Positions 51,228-61,954 of a stretch of DNA of 64,000 nucleotides are shown here, in pieces. Source of the DNA: Cycas panzhihuaensis. Lineage: Eukaryota > Cycadophyta. Within the stretch, counting starts at the first letter, position 1, and each line of letters begins with the position of its first letter. The position numbers were made by a program, and so were the translations under genes. A model generated the notes under the pieces. It did no database searches. It was not told the DNA's origin and saw only the letters and a program-made list of their open reading frames with translations. The stretch spans positions 47,871,741 to 47,935,740 of the forward strand of contig CM041465.1 in assembly GCA_023213395.1 (NCBI GenBank). Direction: 5' to 3'.

Positions 51228-52079
51228 CTATTGTCGTGGCTGTTGTTGTCGTTGACCTTGTGGCTGTTGTTGCTGCTGTTGTCTTCGTAGATCCGCTTGC
51301 TTCTTTCTGCAATCAGGTGCAATGTGTCCAAGTTTGCCACAATAATGACACACGACATTGGACTTAGAAGATCCAATGTTCATGTTTCCAAACTGCTTTA
51401 TAAATGCAGGTTTGGATTTTCGATTTGCCTTTGCCTTTGCTGTGAAAGCACCTGTTGTAGATGGTTCTGCATTATCCTTAGCATAAATTTGTTCTTCTTG
51501 AAGCAATAAGCTTTCAAGTTCATTGAATGTCATCTGTTTTAGTGAACCATCTCGTGTAGTTGATGATATAAAGTCGTTGTAGTCCTTTGGCAATGCCTTT
51601 GTGATGGATGTGATGATTTCATCCCTTGTAGCAGGACTACCTAAAGTATTCAATTCATTACAAACCTCCTTAATGGAGGACAAAACTGTCGACATTGGCT
51701 TTACAAATTTGATAGAATACAATTTGGCTTTTATCATCAAAATGCGAGCTTCATCTCGCCTTTCATACAAAGAGGACAATGTGTCCCATGCTTCTTTAGA
51801 AGATTTTACAGAAGAAATATTCTGATCTACATGTACATCCACAACCATACGAATAAATGCCAAAGCAATTTTGTCTTTGGCCTCCCAAGCAGCAACACGT
51901 TCATAATCAATTTGAATTTCATCATCAACCACAAGTGCAGGATTGGGGATTCTTCGAGAAACATATCCCCAAAATTCATTCATTATCAAGAGATTCTGTG
52001 TGATTCTTTTCCATTCTTGATAATTTGATTGTCTTGTTAGCCTTATGGTGCATGCATTGAGCATGTTTATGGCAGCCAT
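51228..52079 (-). CDS. gag: Element L gag (nearly intact)
   Basis: A 283-codon open frame from ATG 52079 (MAAINMLNACTIRL), the best gag in the window. UBN2-type region with YQEWKRITQNLLIMNEFWGY, SLYERRDEARILMIK and FISSTTRDGSLKQMTFNELE; CCHC knuckle CHYCGKLGHIAPDC near residues 238-251; then a Gln/Arg-rich tail (RRQQQQQQPQGQRQQQ) where the frame leaves the pol frame. Gag binds element RNA and forms particles. No internal stop is seen. Whether the frame change into pol is a programmed shift or an indel cannot be decided from one copy. Confidence 0.9.
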   Translation of the reverse strand: MAAINMLNACTIRLTRQSNYQEWKRITQNLLIMNEFWGYVSRRIPNPALVVDDEIQIDYERVAAWEAKDKIALAFIRMVVDVHVDQNISSVKSSKEAWDTLSSLYERRDEARILMIKAKLYSIKFVKPMSTVLSSIKEVCNELNTLGSPATRDEIITSITKALPKDYNDFISSTTRDGSLKQMTFNELESLLLQEEQIYAKDNAEPSTTGAFTAKAKANRKSKPAFIKQFGNMNIGSSKSNVVCHYCGKLGHIAPDCRKKQADLRRQQQQQQPQGQRQQQPRQ

Positions 52080-53439
52080 CTTTCCACTTGATTAAAAGCT
52101 AACAAATAACTTGGTAACTTCAAAGCTTTGTCGCTTAAGTTCCACCTTCAAACAACACCACCAGTCCTGATTTTACAAGAAGATCCAACTAGTGGAGTGA
52201 TGAGAGGTGGAGGACGTCGGCTATTGAGTTGGTCCAAAGTTAATTGTAGCGGAGGCAAGGATTCAACCTTTTTCGAGCCTCTCCAGCCAGATTTTAATTT
52301 CACTTTTAGACAAATTTTAAGTGAATTTTTAAAGTCCTTTTACTTGGAATTTGATGCTATGCCTTTTGGCTTACAATGAATGCTTCTTAAGAAGCAATTA
52401 CATGAGAGAATGAGCATTTTTATTAAGTGATTTTTAAGTGCTTTATGATTCAAGTAAAGTGCTTTGAATGCTTGAGTACAATGATGTAAGTACTTTGAGT
52501 ACTTAGTGAAAAAATGATGCAAGAAACCTTTGATGAAGATAACAGAAATGGGTTCCTTTTAACCCTCCAAATCTGATGAAGTGAAGAAGCCACTAGCTAG
52601 GTGTACTCAAAAGTGCTCCAAAGCCAACACAAACTCCAAGCAGCAGTTGTTGAGACTTCAAAAATAGTCTCAACAATCCAACAAAAAAATTGTGATTTTA
52701 TTAAGTGTCAAATTTAGCCTTCTTTTTGAGCTTTTTGAACGCTAAGGTCACCATGCAAGGTGCCAAGAAATGAACTTAGATGGTGATGTTTCTCACCTTT
52801 ACAATGTAAATATGCCTTTTGATCACTTTATTTAAGCTCAAAATGCTTAAGTAGCATTAAACAATGTGCTAAATGAGCTTAAAAAAGCATAAGAGAAATG
52901 CTGAAAATCAACTTTTTAGCAACTTTGCCTCATTAGAACACGTCGCAGGGAGTCTTTTTAGGCCTTTAAATCATGCAACATTGAACTTCAATAAGAGGAG
53001 AATGACTTGGCATGTGTCATTCATTGAGTCCTCTTTCCATCAAGGAGATTTTAATCAATTTAAGTACTAAAAAAAGTACTTTAGTGAGCAAAAAAAAAAG
53101 CTTTAAAAAATGAGATTAAATCTCATTAAAAAGAATCTTGAAGCATTTAAGGCTTTAATGATACCTTAAACCTTCAAATTGCTGAGCCTTATAGAGCATT
53201 AAGGAGCATTAAGCCCCCCCCCTTGATGAAAAAACCTCTTAAGGTATAAAAGGCCTCTTAATCCTTGATTAATAAAGGCAAAAAAACTCACTAAAAATAA
53301 ACTTTAGAAAGGCACCCTTGATTAAAAATAGAATATTCCTGAGAATATGCCAAAGTGCATATTACAAAGCAATGAGCCCAAAAAAAAAAAAAAAAATGAT
53401 TTATCAAATCGATCATGATCACACGGCTATTTTTCCTTT

Positions 53440-53890
53440 TTTTTTCTGCGGACGTGCCCGTGCGGGCTCCACTGCGCAGGTTTGCGTGTTTTCTGCGGGT
53501 ACCACCATGTGAGTTGCGTCTTTCGCCCTTGCTTTTCCTGCGGGCCCCATCGTGAGCAGCCGGCCGTGCGGGGTGCGACTCCCCAAGCACGTGCCGTGCA
53601 GTTTCCGTCCACCTTCTGGAACCTTCTAGAAGGTTCTTCTTGCGTTTTCTCCTCCGTGCGTGCAGTTCGTAGGTGCGGGTCGCTTCGTCCTTGGGTGTTG
53701 GGAGCAGTGCGGGTTCACGTGGTGCAAGCGGGAGTTTCTCCTCTGTGCAGGGTTGCAGGTCTACGACAGGCTGTCCAACAACAGGTTTTCTCACGGAGCA
53801 GATTTCCTCTGTTGTCACGTCTTCGCAGGTCTTCCGGAAGGAGAGTCGTGCAGGGTGGAAGAAGGTGCACTTTCTGAGGACTATTAAATG
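53440..53890. other. GC-rich island in the L leader
   Basis: Abruptly GC-rich and CpG-rich compared with its AT-rich surroundings. Long frames on both strands (e.g. 53482-53877 +) reflect few stop codons rather than a recognised protein. No counterpart is visible in B's leader. It could be captured host DNA. Confidence 0.55.
53614..53636. promoter_or_regulatory. Perfect five-unit heat-shock-element-like array
   Basis: TTC, GAA, TTC, GAA, TTC alternate with exactly 2-bp spacers (TTCtgGAAccTTCta then GAAggTTC). This is the consensus binding array for heat-shock transcription factors (nGAAnnTTCn repeats). It also forms an 18-bp palindrome. Function in this leader position is inference. Confidence 0.55.
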
Positions 53891-54347
53891 TCCATTAGCG
53901 CAGTGCGGTAGATCAAGAGCGCCTTAAGATGCTTAAAGGGCAGCAGTGTTCCTTCCACAGCAGGTTCTCAGCAAAGGAGGTACAAAAGTGCAGCCAGACA
54001 CAACAATCAGCCAGAGAGGAAATACAGTCCCCTTTAATGGGCCAAGATGTGTGCAGGACATGCCAAAGATGAGGATTAAATGGGCAGAATTAAGTACAGA
54101 GTTAAATGCAGACCTCTTTCACTTGCATTCCTTGAAAATCTTGTTGTCCACAAAATTTTTTGAGCAAGAAATATGTGCAAAAATTGCCAAGAATATGATG
54201 AGAAGACAGAATTAAGGCCAAGAAATGGGCCAAGAAAGGAGCCAAGAAATGACAAAATTAAGTGCTGAAACCTCCTAAGAAATTTCCAAGAAATGGACCA
54301 AGAATTAAGGCTAACAAATCAAAGTTCAACATAAAAGATTTCCATAA

Positions 54348-54359
54348 GCTCTGATACCA
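54348..54359 (-). other. Primer-binding site of element L
   Basis: GCTCTGATACCA on the plus strand (canonical TGGTATCAGAGC in sense), two bases from the 5' LTR. Confidence 0.92.
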
Positions 54360-54361
54360 AT

Positions 54362-54836
54362 TGTTAGAATGGGCATTAAGCCACATTAGTCCCAAGATCT
54401 TTAATGAAAGCACAATACCATAAATGCATTAAGCAAAAATAACAAAGAACTTGAAAGAATTCAAAGGAATTCAAATGACTCAAAGAGAAATAGGAGCAAA
54501 AGCACAATACCCAAGATGAGGTGTTGGAATTAGTCCAACAACCAAAGAATGCCTTCAGCTTGATTAGCAAACTGATAGAATGACAATGAGCTCCAACTCT
54601 TGAATGAGCAACAATGAGGAATAGGTCTCATTATATAGAATGAGATGAGAGACCTAAGGCCTTGGATGTTTGACAAGTGTCAAACATCCAAGATACATGC
54701 CTTGGATGATTGACATGTGTCCCTTTGGAAGCTCTTGTGTGAGCAAAGATGCAATGGGGTCATTTGACCCTCAAGTTACATAAGTGACAATGTTGTGTCA
54801 CTAGTCATAAAGTGGGTGTGTACTTTATCACTTAAG
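54362..54836 (-). repeat. 5' LTR of element L, part 1
   Basis: Matches 47297-47771 and stops inside the CTTAAG palindrome where M inserted. The remainder is at 61568-61688. Confidence 0.94.
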
Positions 54837-55382
54837 TGTGAAAAGAGGCTAGATGGTCTCAACAGTCCCAAGATCTAGAAACTAGGATCACTCTAGTTCT
54901 AGTTGCAGAAATACAAACAAGTATAATAATCTCAAGGAAAATAGAGAGTAAAGAGACAAAGCACAAATGAGGGAGCAAGAGAAAATGATACGCAATATGT
55001 GGAGTTGGAATTGGTCCAACCTCCAAAGAATGAACAGTTTGATTAGCAAACTGACAAAGATAACAATCTGACCCAACTCTCTTATGAGACAATGAGGAGA
55101 GGTCTCATTATATAGAGTGAAATGAGAGACCTAAGGCTTTGGATGTTTGACAAGTGTCAAACATCCAAGATACATGCCTTACATGTAGGACTTTTGGGCT
55201 CTCAGGTGAGCAAAAATGCATGAGGGTCCATTTGACCCTTTAGTGACAACGTTGTGTCACTAGAAAGAATGTGGGTGTGCACTTTATCACTTAAGTGATA
55301 AGTCACCCTTAAAGTACAAAAGTACACATATTACATAAAAATTAAAGTACATAATCTTAACATGTAAACATAAGGTTTAACA
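54837..55382 (-). repeat. 3' LTR of element M
   Basis: Plus strand TGTGAAAAGAGG...GGTTTAACA, pairing with 61011-61562. Confidence 0.95.
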
Positions 55383-55392
55383 CCTCCCCTTA
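55383..55392 (-). other. Polypurine tract of element M
   Basis: CCTCCCCTTA on the plus strand (sense TAAGGGGAGG) next to the 3' LTR; the same sequence as D's tract. Confidence 0.82.
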
Positions 55393-55999
55393 CTATTTAC
55401 GATGTTAAGTCGGACACCAAGACCATCTTTGAATCTTACAAACTTCTCTCTACCAAGAGGCTTGGTAAAGATGTCTACTGTTTGCTCCTCTGTAGGTCTG
55501 CACTGGAGGTTGATCTCACCATTCTGCATATGCTCTCCGATGAAGTGATGGTGAACCTCGATGTGTTTTGTCCGCGCATGAAACACTGGATTCTTAACTA
55601 ACTTGAGCACACTTTGATTGTCGCAATGTATCCTGGTGGGGTGACCCTGCTCAAGTCCAAGTTCCCCAAAAATCCGTCGTAGCCAGATAGCCTCACAAGC
55701 TGCGTTGACTGCAGCTTTGTACTCGCCGATGGAGGACAAGGTAACATTGGGTTGCTTCTTGCAACTCCACGAAACAACTGCTGAACCAAGAGAAAAGCAG
55801 TATCCTGAGGTTGATCTTCTGCTATCTTGGCAACCTGTCCAATCAGAATCTGAGAACCCTTCCAGAGTGAAGTTCTCATTATATGCATACTCAAGGCCAT
55901 GCTGCAATGTGCCTTTGATGTACTTAAGTATGCGTTTGGCTGCGTTTCAATGTGTCTGATTGGGTTGAGACATGTAACGTGAGCAAATCCCAACAGCAA
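55393..55999 (-). pseudogene. Element M RNase H
   Basis: Open from 55907 to near the polypurine tract: GFSDSDWTGCQDSRRSTSG, WSCKKQPNVTLSS, YKAAVNAACEAIWLRRIFG, HCDNQSVLKLVKNPVFHART, HHFIGEHMQNGEI and EEQTVDIFTKPLGREKFVRF. One codon is missing in the SSIGEYKAA segment (relatives have TKAEYKAA). A frameshift near 55910-55990 separates it from RT. The most complete RNase H in the window. Confidence 0.9.
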
Positions 56000-56952
56000 A
56001 TGAAATATCTGGTCGAAATATCTGGTCGAGTGTTGGTGAGATAAATGAGACTCCCAATCAACTGCCGGTAAAGTGTGGGATCTATTGGTGCAGCTTCCTC
56101 ATTGAGAGTAAGCTTAGATCCATTCTCCATAGGTATAGGCGCTGTTTTGCAGTCGTGCATCCTGAACCGCTGCAAAATGTCCCAAAAATATTTCGCTTGG
56201 GAGATGAAGATATAGCCTGGCTGTTGCCATATCTCAAAGCCTAAAAAATAATGGAGAAGTCCAAGATCTGTCATCTCGAAACTTCTCTTTAAGTCATCTT
56301 GGAGAATATGAATTATCGTAGTGTCACTACTAGTGATCACTAAGTTATCTACATACAAGGGAACAAAAATTACATGGTTCTTTTCATGTTTTATATACAG
56401 ATTAGGATCTGAAGTAGATCGATGAAACCCATGTCTCAAGAAGTAGTCATCGATCTTCGAGTACCATGCTCTTGGAGCTTGTTTCAAGCCATATAACGCT
56501 TTTTTTAGGCGATATACAAGATGCTGCTTGCCTTGTACTTTGTAACCGGGAGGTTGCTCCAAATATACCTCCTTCTGAAGATCGCCATTAAGAAAGGCGC
56601 TCTTCACGTCCATCTGGTAAACATGCCATTTGCATTGAGCAGCTAAGGCCAAAAAGAGTCTGATGGTGTTCATATTCGCCACTGGTGCAAAAGTTTCTTC
56701 ATAGTCTATGCCTTCTTTTTGTTTAAATCCTTTTGCTACAAGGCGAGCCTTCTGCCTTTTAAGTAAACCATCAGAATGGAATTTGGTCTTGTAGACCCAT
56801 TTGCAACTAATTGCCTGTTTGTGTTTAGGCAATTCGACCAAATTCCAAGTTCCATTTTTTTCAATAGAATGGATTTTTTCATCCATGGCAGCCTTCCAAT
56901 TTTCATTTTTAGAAGCCTCCTCAAAAGTGGAAGGCTCATCAACACAAAGCAC
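55924..56952 (-). pseudogene. Element M reverse transcriptase
   Basis: A 342-codon open frame with [56 protein letters not shown] and [19 protein letters not shown]. The active site reads [11 protein letters not shown], i.e. the second Asp of YVDD is Asn, which should abolish polymerisation. The connection [13 protein letters not shown] follows, then a short insertion/duplication near 56010-56035 (ATATCTGGTCG twice) shifts the frame into RNase H. Confidence 0.92.
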
Positions 56953-58206
56953 TTGACCATAAGTGCATAATTGGTTTCTTCTTGATATTTAGATGGACGT
57001 TTTCCTTCAATGATGTGACCGTCCTGAAGTGCTTTGTGTGTACCATTTGGGTAACTTTTGAATTGAAGTTACTTGAACCTCAATATCTTCGGTGTAAGTG
57101 GTTGGTCAATGTAAGATGTGCTTGGATCAAGTGGAGCAAATTCAGTTGAAGTAGACGGTCCAGCTGGTGCAGATGATGAACATGGTGTAGAGGATTGAGA
57201 GGGAAGGAAGGCCTCAACAATCTTCTTGCCTTTGTCAACGGGAGGTTGCATGGATGCTGTTTGCACCTCCTTGTGATCTTCTTTAGCAAAGATGACATCT
57301 CTTGAGAGATGCATTTTTTTCCCTATTGGATCATACAACTTGTAGGCTTTGCTGTGAATGGCATAACCTACAAAGATGCATTTCAGACTATACTTGTCTA
57401 ATTTCTTCCTTTGTTGATCGGGAATGTGCATATAAGCAGTGCACCCAAAAATCCTCAAATGGCTGATAGTAGGCTTTTTGCGAGACCATGCCTCCTCGGG
57501 TGTCATGTTGGTGACTGCTGTAGTAGGGCTGCGATTGGGCACATAGGCAGCTGTGTGAAATGCTACCAAGAAGCTCGAGTGAGTCCTTGTGCATGCATCA
57601 TAGCTTTGGCTTTATTGGCCAAAGTTACATTCTGCTCGGAGACTCGCTTTGTTGAGGAGTGTGAGGTATCGTCAGGTGTCTCCGAATGCCGTTATCCTTG
57701 CAGTATTGGGTGAATTCATTTGATGTAAATTCACCTCCATTGTCTGTCCTGAATGTTTTGATTGAATGGCCAGACTCATTTTCCACTTCAAGCTTGAATT
57801 CTTTGAACTTGGAAAATGCTTCAGATTTGTGTTTGATGAAATAGACCCAAACTTTGTGAAAAAAGTCATCAATGAAGGAGATGTAATACAAAGCTCCTCC
57901 AAAAGATGATGTGGACATAGGTCGACACAAATCTGAATGTAGTAGCTGCAGAGGATGTGATGCACGCCACGCTTTGCCTTTAGGGAAAGGCAAGCGATGT
58001 TGAGTTCCCATAATGCATGCTTCATAGAGACACTTTGTTCCATAGATCTTTGGAAGCCCATGTACCATGTTCTTGTTGATCATCTGCCTCAAATTGTCTA
58101 AGCTCAAATGGCCTAGACTTTGATGCCAAAGTTGCATCTTGGACAAGTAAGGAGTGACAATGGAACCAGAGTAAGCAGAATCAAGTGTTATATTATTTGC
58201 ATCCAA
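56953..58206 (-). pseudogene. Element M integrase (frameshifted)
   Basis: 58206-57625 holds the zinc domain ([13 protein letters not shown]...[12 protein letters not shown]), D in LLHSDLCRPM and D in FRTDNGGEF. A deletion/frameshift near 57630-57650 destroys the third motif region (TPQQ then SESPSRM). 57569-57069 continues as [33 protein letters not shown] and [18 protein letters not shown] into the linker. Another break near 57069-56960 precedes RT. Confidence 0.9.
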
Positions 58207-58630
58207 CTTGTAGAGGCCTTGATCCTCATAGCCATGACTACTACTTGGTCTTCTTTGTCATCGATTATACATTTCCGCTTTGGAACAATACACTCATCTG
58301 TTGCTTGTCCAACTTGCTAACAGATAGTAAGTTTTTGTCCATTGAAGGTATTAAATAGACATTGCCATCGGGAAATGAGGAGGAAGGATTTGATGAAGAA
58401 GAAAATGGAGTTATTGTGCCTACTCTTGAGATTTTGACAGATTGATTATTTCCAAAGGTCACTGATTGACCTTTGCCTTCCTTGATGTTGGTGAGAAGCT
58501 CTTCACTTCCAGTCATGTGTTGTGAAGCTCCAGGATCAATAATCCAAGTTTCATCAACCTTGGATGTCTGATATGCACAAAACAATTTGTCTTCATTTGC
58601 AAACTAATTAAAGTGGCGTTGATTGCCACC
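58207..58630 (-). pseudogene. Element M protease (altered active site)
   Basis: A 106-codon frame: CAYQTSKVDETWIID, then PGASQHMTG, so the active site is D-P-G instead of D-S/T-G. Then LLSVSKLDKQQMSVLF, after which the frame is lost near 58265 at the tail leading to the integrase. Confidence 0.88.
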
Positions 58631-59568
58631 TCTGAAACCCCCACTTCCTCTTTGACTTCCTCGATAGGCACCTCGATTTGGTCGAGGGGGTTGTCACTTG
58701 AAACCGTTCTTGAAGCATCACGACGTGGTCATTGCTTCGTCACGATCGGATGACGTGGTCATGGTCACGTGATCTGCTTGCTTTTTCCGACAATTAGGTG
58801 CTATGTGGCCAAGTTTGCCACAATAATGAGATACAACATTGGTCCTTGAAGACCCAATGTTCATGTTCCCAAACTACTTTGAAAGTGCAGGTTTGGGTTG
58901 TTGTTTGGCCTTTGAATTGGCCGTGAATGCACCTGATGTAGATGGTTTCTCCTCATTATCCTTAGTGTAGATTTGTTCTTCTTGAAGTAGCAGACTTTCA
59001 AATTCATTGAATGTCATAGTTTTGAGAGAACCATCTCTTGTAGTAGACGAAATGAAGCCATTGTAGTCCTTGGGTAAGGCTTCGGTGATGGATGTGATCA
59101 ATTCATCCCTTGTAGCTAGACTACCAAGTGTATTCAGTTCATTACATACCTCTTTGATGGAGGAAAGAAAAGCCGACATGGGCTTGACAAACTTAATAGA
59201 ATACAATTTTGCCTTAACCATTAAAATGCGAGCTTGATCTCGCCTTTCATACAATGAGGAGAAAGTGTCGCAAGCTTCCTTAGAAGTTTTAGCACAAGTA
59301 ATATGCTGATCTACATGCACATCAACAATCATGTGCAGGAATGCCAAAGCAATTTCATCTTTGGCTTCCTAAGCAGCAAGTAAAGCATCATCAGGTTCCA
59401 CAGTAACATTGCCATTGATAACGTCTTTGGTCGAGGTAATCTCCCAAAAACATAACTCCAAAATTCGTTCATGATTAGCAAGTTCTGAGTGAGTCTCTTC
59501 CATTCTTGATAATTATCTTGTCCTGTTAACCGAATGGTGCATGCATTTAGCATGTTAATGGCAGCCAT
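58631..59568 (-). pseudogene. gag: Element M gag (frameshifted)
   Basis: Start ATG at 59568 (MAAINMLNACTIRLTGQDNYQEW). The first frame runs 79 codons and shifts near RLPRP; the second (59347-58874) holds the rest of the UBN2-type gag (SLYERRDQARILMVKAK) and stops at QPKPALSK plus TAG, the same SK-stop seen in A. The knuckle CHYCGKLGHIAPNC-like follows; the Gln-rich tract is replaced by a short repeat with two GACGTGGTCAT units (58710-58770). Confidence 0.87.
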
Positions 59569-60996
59569 GTTTCAGTTTATAAAAGCTTGAAGCTAGCAGA
59601 TAACCTGAAAACTCAAAGCTTTCGTCCCTTAAGTTCCACCTTCTAACGAAACCAACAGTCCTGATCTTACTAGAAGATCCAACAACTGAATGGAATGATG
59701 AGGGGTGGAGGACTAGGCTATGGAGTTGGTTCAACTTGATTTTATAGAGGAGATCCAATAGTTGGCCAAGTTAAATCTAGGACAAGGCAGGTAGGGTTGA
59801 TCTGCATGGACGTACCATGCTTTCACAGGATTCCACGACCCCAATAACACCCTTTTCGAACCTCCTTTCCCTCAAGCAACCTTAATTGTCGTCTTGTTGG
59901 CCGAATGCGGTCGGTTGGTCCCCTAGGGAATGCACCAAGCTTAAGGTTAATTTAGAGGCAAGGTTTGAACCTTTTTCGAGCCTCTCCAACATATTTTAAT
60001 TCACTTTTTAGCAGATTTTAAAGTGAACTTAGGTTTCTTTTGCTTGGAAAATGTACTTATGAAAATGCTTTGATTAAGCTTTACAATAAAAGTGGCTTCA
60101 AGAGGAAGCAATGTAAGTACACCAATATGAACACTAGTAGTGTTTTTACAATGAGCACTTTAATGAAAAATATAGTGCTTTGTTGATCCAAGTAAGAAAC
60201 CAAATGCTTGATTACAATAAGTTTTGCAAAGTACTTTTTGAAAAAAGAGCTTATGTACTGAAAGAAGTAATGCAAAACTTGTGATGAAGATACAAGTGGG
60301 TTCTTTTTAATGCTGAAAAAGTGAAGGCAAGAGAACCACTTACATGAAAATGGACATCAAGCACCAAGTGTTGGGACTTTAAATTAGTCCCAACGATCAA
60401 AAGAAGAAGTGATTTTTATTAAGTACAAAGTGTTTTGAACCCTCTTTGAGACTAAGGGTTATTAGGTCACCATGCAATTTTTTATGCTTTTTGAGTGGGA
60501 TTTCAAGGCTGAAAATGCCCAGAAATTGATCCACAGCCTGCAAAAGGATTAATAACTTGAAACAAACTTCATTAAAGAATTTCAGTGAGCTGCATAATAT
60601 GCCAGCACCTGAACTATGAGAAGAAACAGCTCAGAAAATTTGATTTTTAATGAAAAAAACCATGAAAAACGTGAGTGCTTTGCTCAAAAACCTTGTAAAA
60701 AATCTGAAAAAAAATTCCAGATTTGAGTATGGAAAGCTCCTCCTTTTAAACTACTCCAGCAAAGCCTTGAACCTGCATGTTGCACTCTTGATAAAAGTCT
60801 GAAAAAAAATTCAGATTTGAAATGTACTTACTCCAGCTTGCAAATGTAACTCCAAAAGCTTGAACCTGCAAAGAAAATCTTCAAAACAAACCTTGGATCG
60901 CCTTCGGAGTGCGAAGGTCCTCACCAAGGGTTTGTAGCTTTCTTCAAATCTCCTTGAGCAGCTGCAAACCAGAACAGAGGGAACTAGTCTCCTCTT
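59569..60996 (-). other. Leader of element M
   Basis: Non-coding. It contains the conserved pre-gag block (59569-60000) and the hairpin at 60370-60394 (arms GTTGGGACT and AGTCCCAAC). The distal part matches G's leader but lacks G's minisatellite, with a junction at about 60478. Confidence 0.75.
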
Positions 60997-61008
60997 GCTC
61001 TGATACCA
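60997..61008 (-). other. Primer-binding site of element M
   Basis: GCTCTGATACCA on the plus strand, canonical, two bases from the 5' LTR. Confidence 0.93.
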
Positions 61009-61010
61009 AA

Positions 61011-61562
61011 TGTGAAAAGAGGCTAGATGGCCTCAACAGTCCCAAGATCTAGAAACTAGGATCACTCTAGTTCTAGTTGCACAAATACAAACAAGTATAA
61101 TAATCTCAAGGAAAATAGAGAGTAAAGAGACAAAGCACAAATAAAGGAGCAAGAGAAAATGATACCCAATATGTGGAGTTGGAATTGGTCCAACCTCTAA
61201 AGAATGAACAGTTTGATTAGCAAACCAAAGATAACAATATAGCTCCAACTCTCTTATGAGACAATGAGGAGAGGTCTCATTATATAGAGTGAAATGAGAG
61301 ACCTAAGGCCTTGGATGTTTGACAAGTGTCAAACATCTAAGATACATGCCTTGCATGTAGGACATGTGTCCTTTTGGGCTCTCATGTGAGCAAAAATGCA
61401 TGAGGGTCCATTTGACCCTTTAGTGACAACGTTGTGTCACTAGAAAGAATGTGGGTGTGCACTTCATCACTTAAGTGATAAGTCACCCCTAAAGTACAAA
61501 AGTACACATATTATATAAAAATTAAAGTACATAATCTTAACATGTAAACATAAGGTTTAACA
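61011..61562 (-). repeat. 5' LTR of element M
   Basis: Partner of 54837-55382; followed by TSD TTAAG. Confidence 0.95.
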
Positions 61563-61567
61563 TTAAG

Positions 61568-61688
61568 TGATAAAGTCACACCTAAAGTACAAAAATGCAC
61601 GTAAGCATTAAAGTGCACACATAATACAAAAATAGAAAGTACATAAGCTTAACATATAAACATAAGGTAAACCATGAGAGGTTTAACA
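61568..61688 (-). repeat. 5' LTR of element L, part 2
   Basis: Continues L's LTR (TGATAAAGTCACACC...GGTTTAACA) after M, ending at TSD GTGAA (61689-61693). Confidence 0.94.
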
Positions 61689-61693
61689 GTGAA

Positions 61694-61954
61694 TCCTAGG
61701 GAAAGCATGGTACGCCCATGCAGATCAACCTTACCTGCCTTGCCCTAGATTTAATTTGGCCAACTGTTGGATCTTTTCTATAGATCAGGGTTGGACCAAC
61801 TCTTTGGCCTAGTCCTCTACCCCTCATCACTCCATTCAGTTGTTGGATCTTCTAGTAAGATCAAGATTGTTGGTTTTGTTAAAAGGTGGAACTTAAGCGA
61901 TGAAAGTTTTGAGTTTCCATGTTATCTGTTAGATTCAAGCCTTACAACTTCAAC
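61694..61954 (+). other. Leader of element K, right part
   Basis: Resumes the conserved pre-gag block (TCCTAGGGAAAGCATGG onward) interrupted at 47296, ending at the gag ATG. Confidence 0.88.

Larger units (their letters stand above)
52080..54347 (-). other. Untranslated leader of element L
   Basis: Non-coding. The pre-gag conserved block is much shortened (52080-52300). A hairpin at 52647-52676 has arms TTGTTGAGACT and AGTCTCAACAA. A markedly GC-rich block lies at about 53440-53890 and contains the heat-shock-element array at 53614-53636. ORFs in the GC-rich block are low-complexity and unrecognised. 53900-54340 is AT-rich with no gene. Confidence 0.7.
54837..61562 (-). mobile_element. Element M: Copia element inside L's 5' LTR
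   Basis: LTRs 54837-55382 (3') and 61011-61562 (5'), TSD TTAAG at 54832-54836 and 61563-61567. Complete structure: polypurine tract, RNase H, RT, integrase, protease, gag, leader, primer-binding site. The LTR and coding sequences are A-type. By nesting it is the youngest insertion in the right half, yet its RT, protease and integrase carry lesions. Confidence 0.95.
47297..61688 (-). mobile_element. Element L: Copia element in K's leader, split by M
   Basis: 3' LTR 47297-47892; 5' LTR 54362-54836 plus 61568-61688, interrupted by M; TSD GTGAA at 47292-47296 and 61689-61693. After removing M and one TTAAG the two LTRs are both 596 bp. It is closest to B. gag is nearly intact; pol has frameshifts and stops. 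The leader has a GC-rich block with a perfect heat-shock-element array. Confidence 0.95.

Noticed and set aside
53482-53877. 131-codon and overlapping frames in the GC-rich block of L
   Set aside because: Several frames are open on both strands because GC-rich DNA has few stops; products are Arg/Cys/Gly-rich with no family resemblance.
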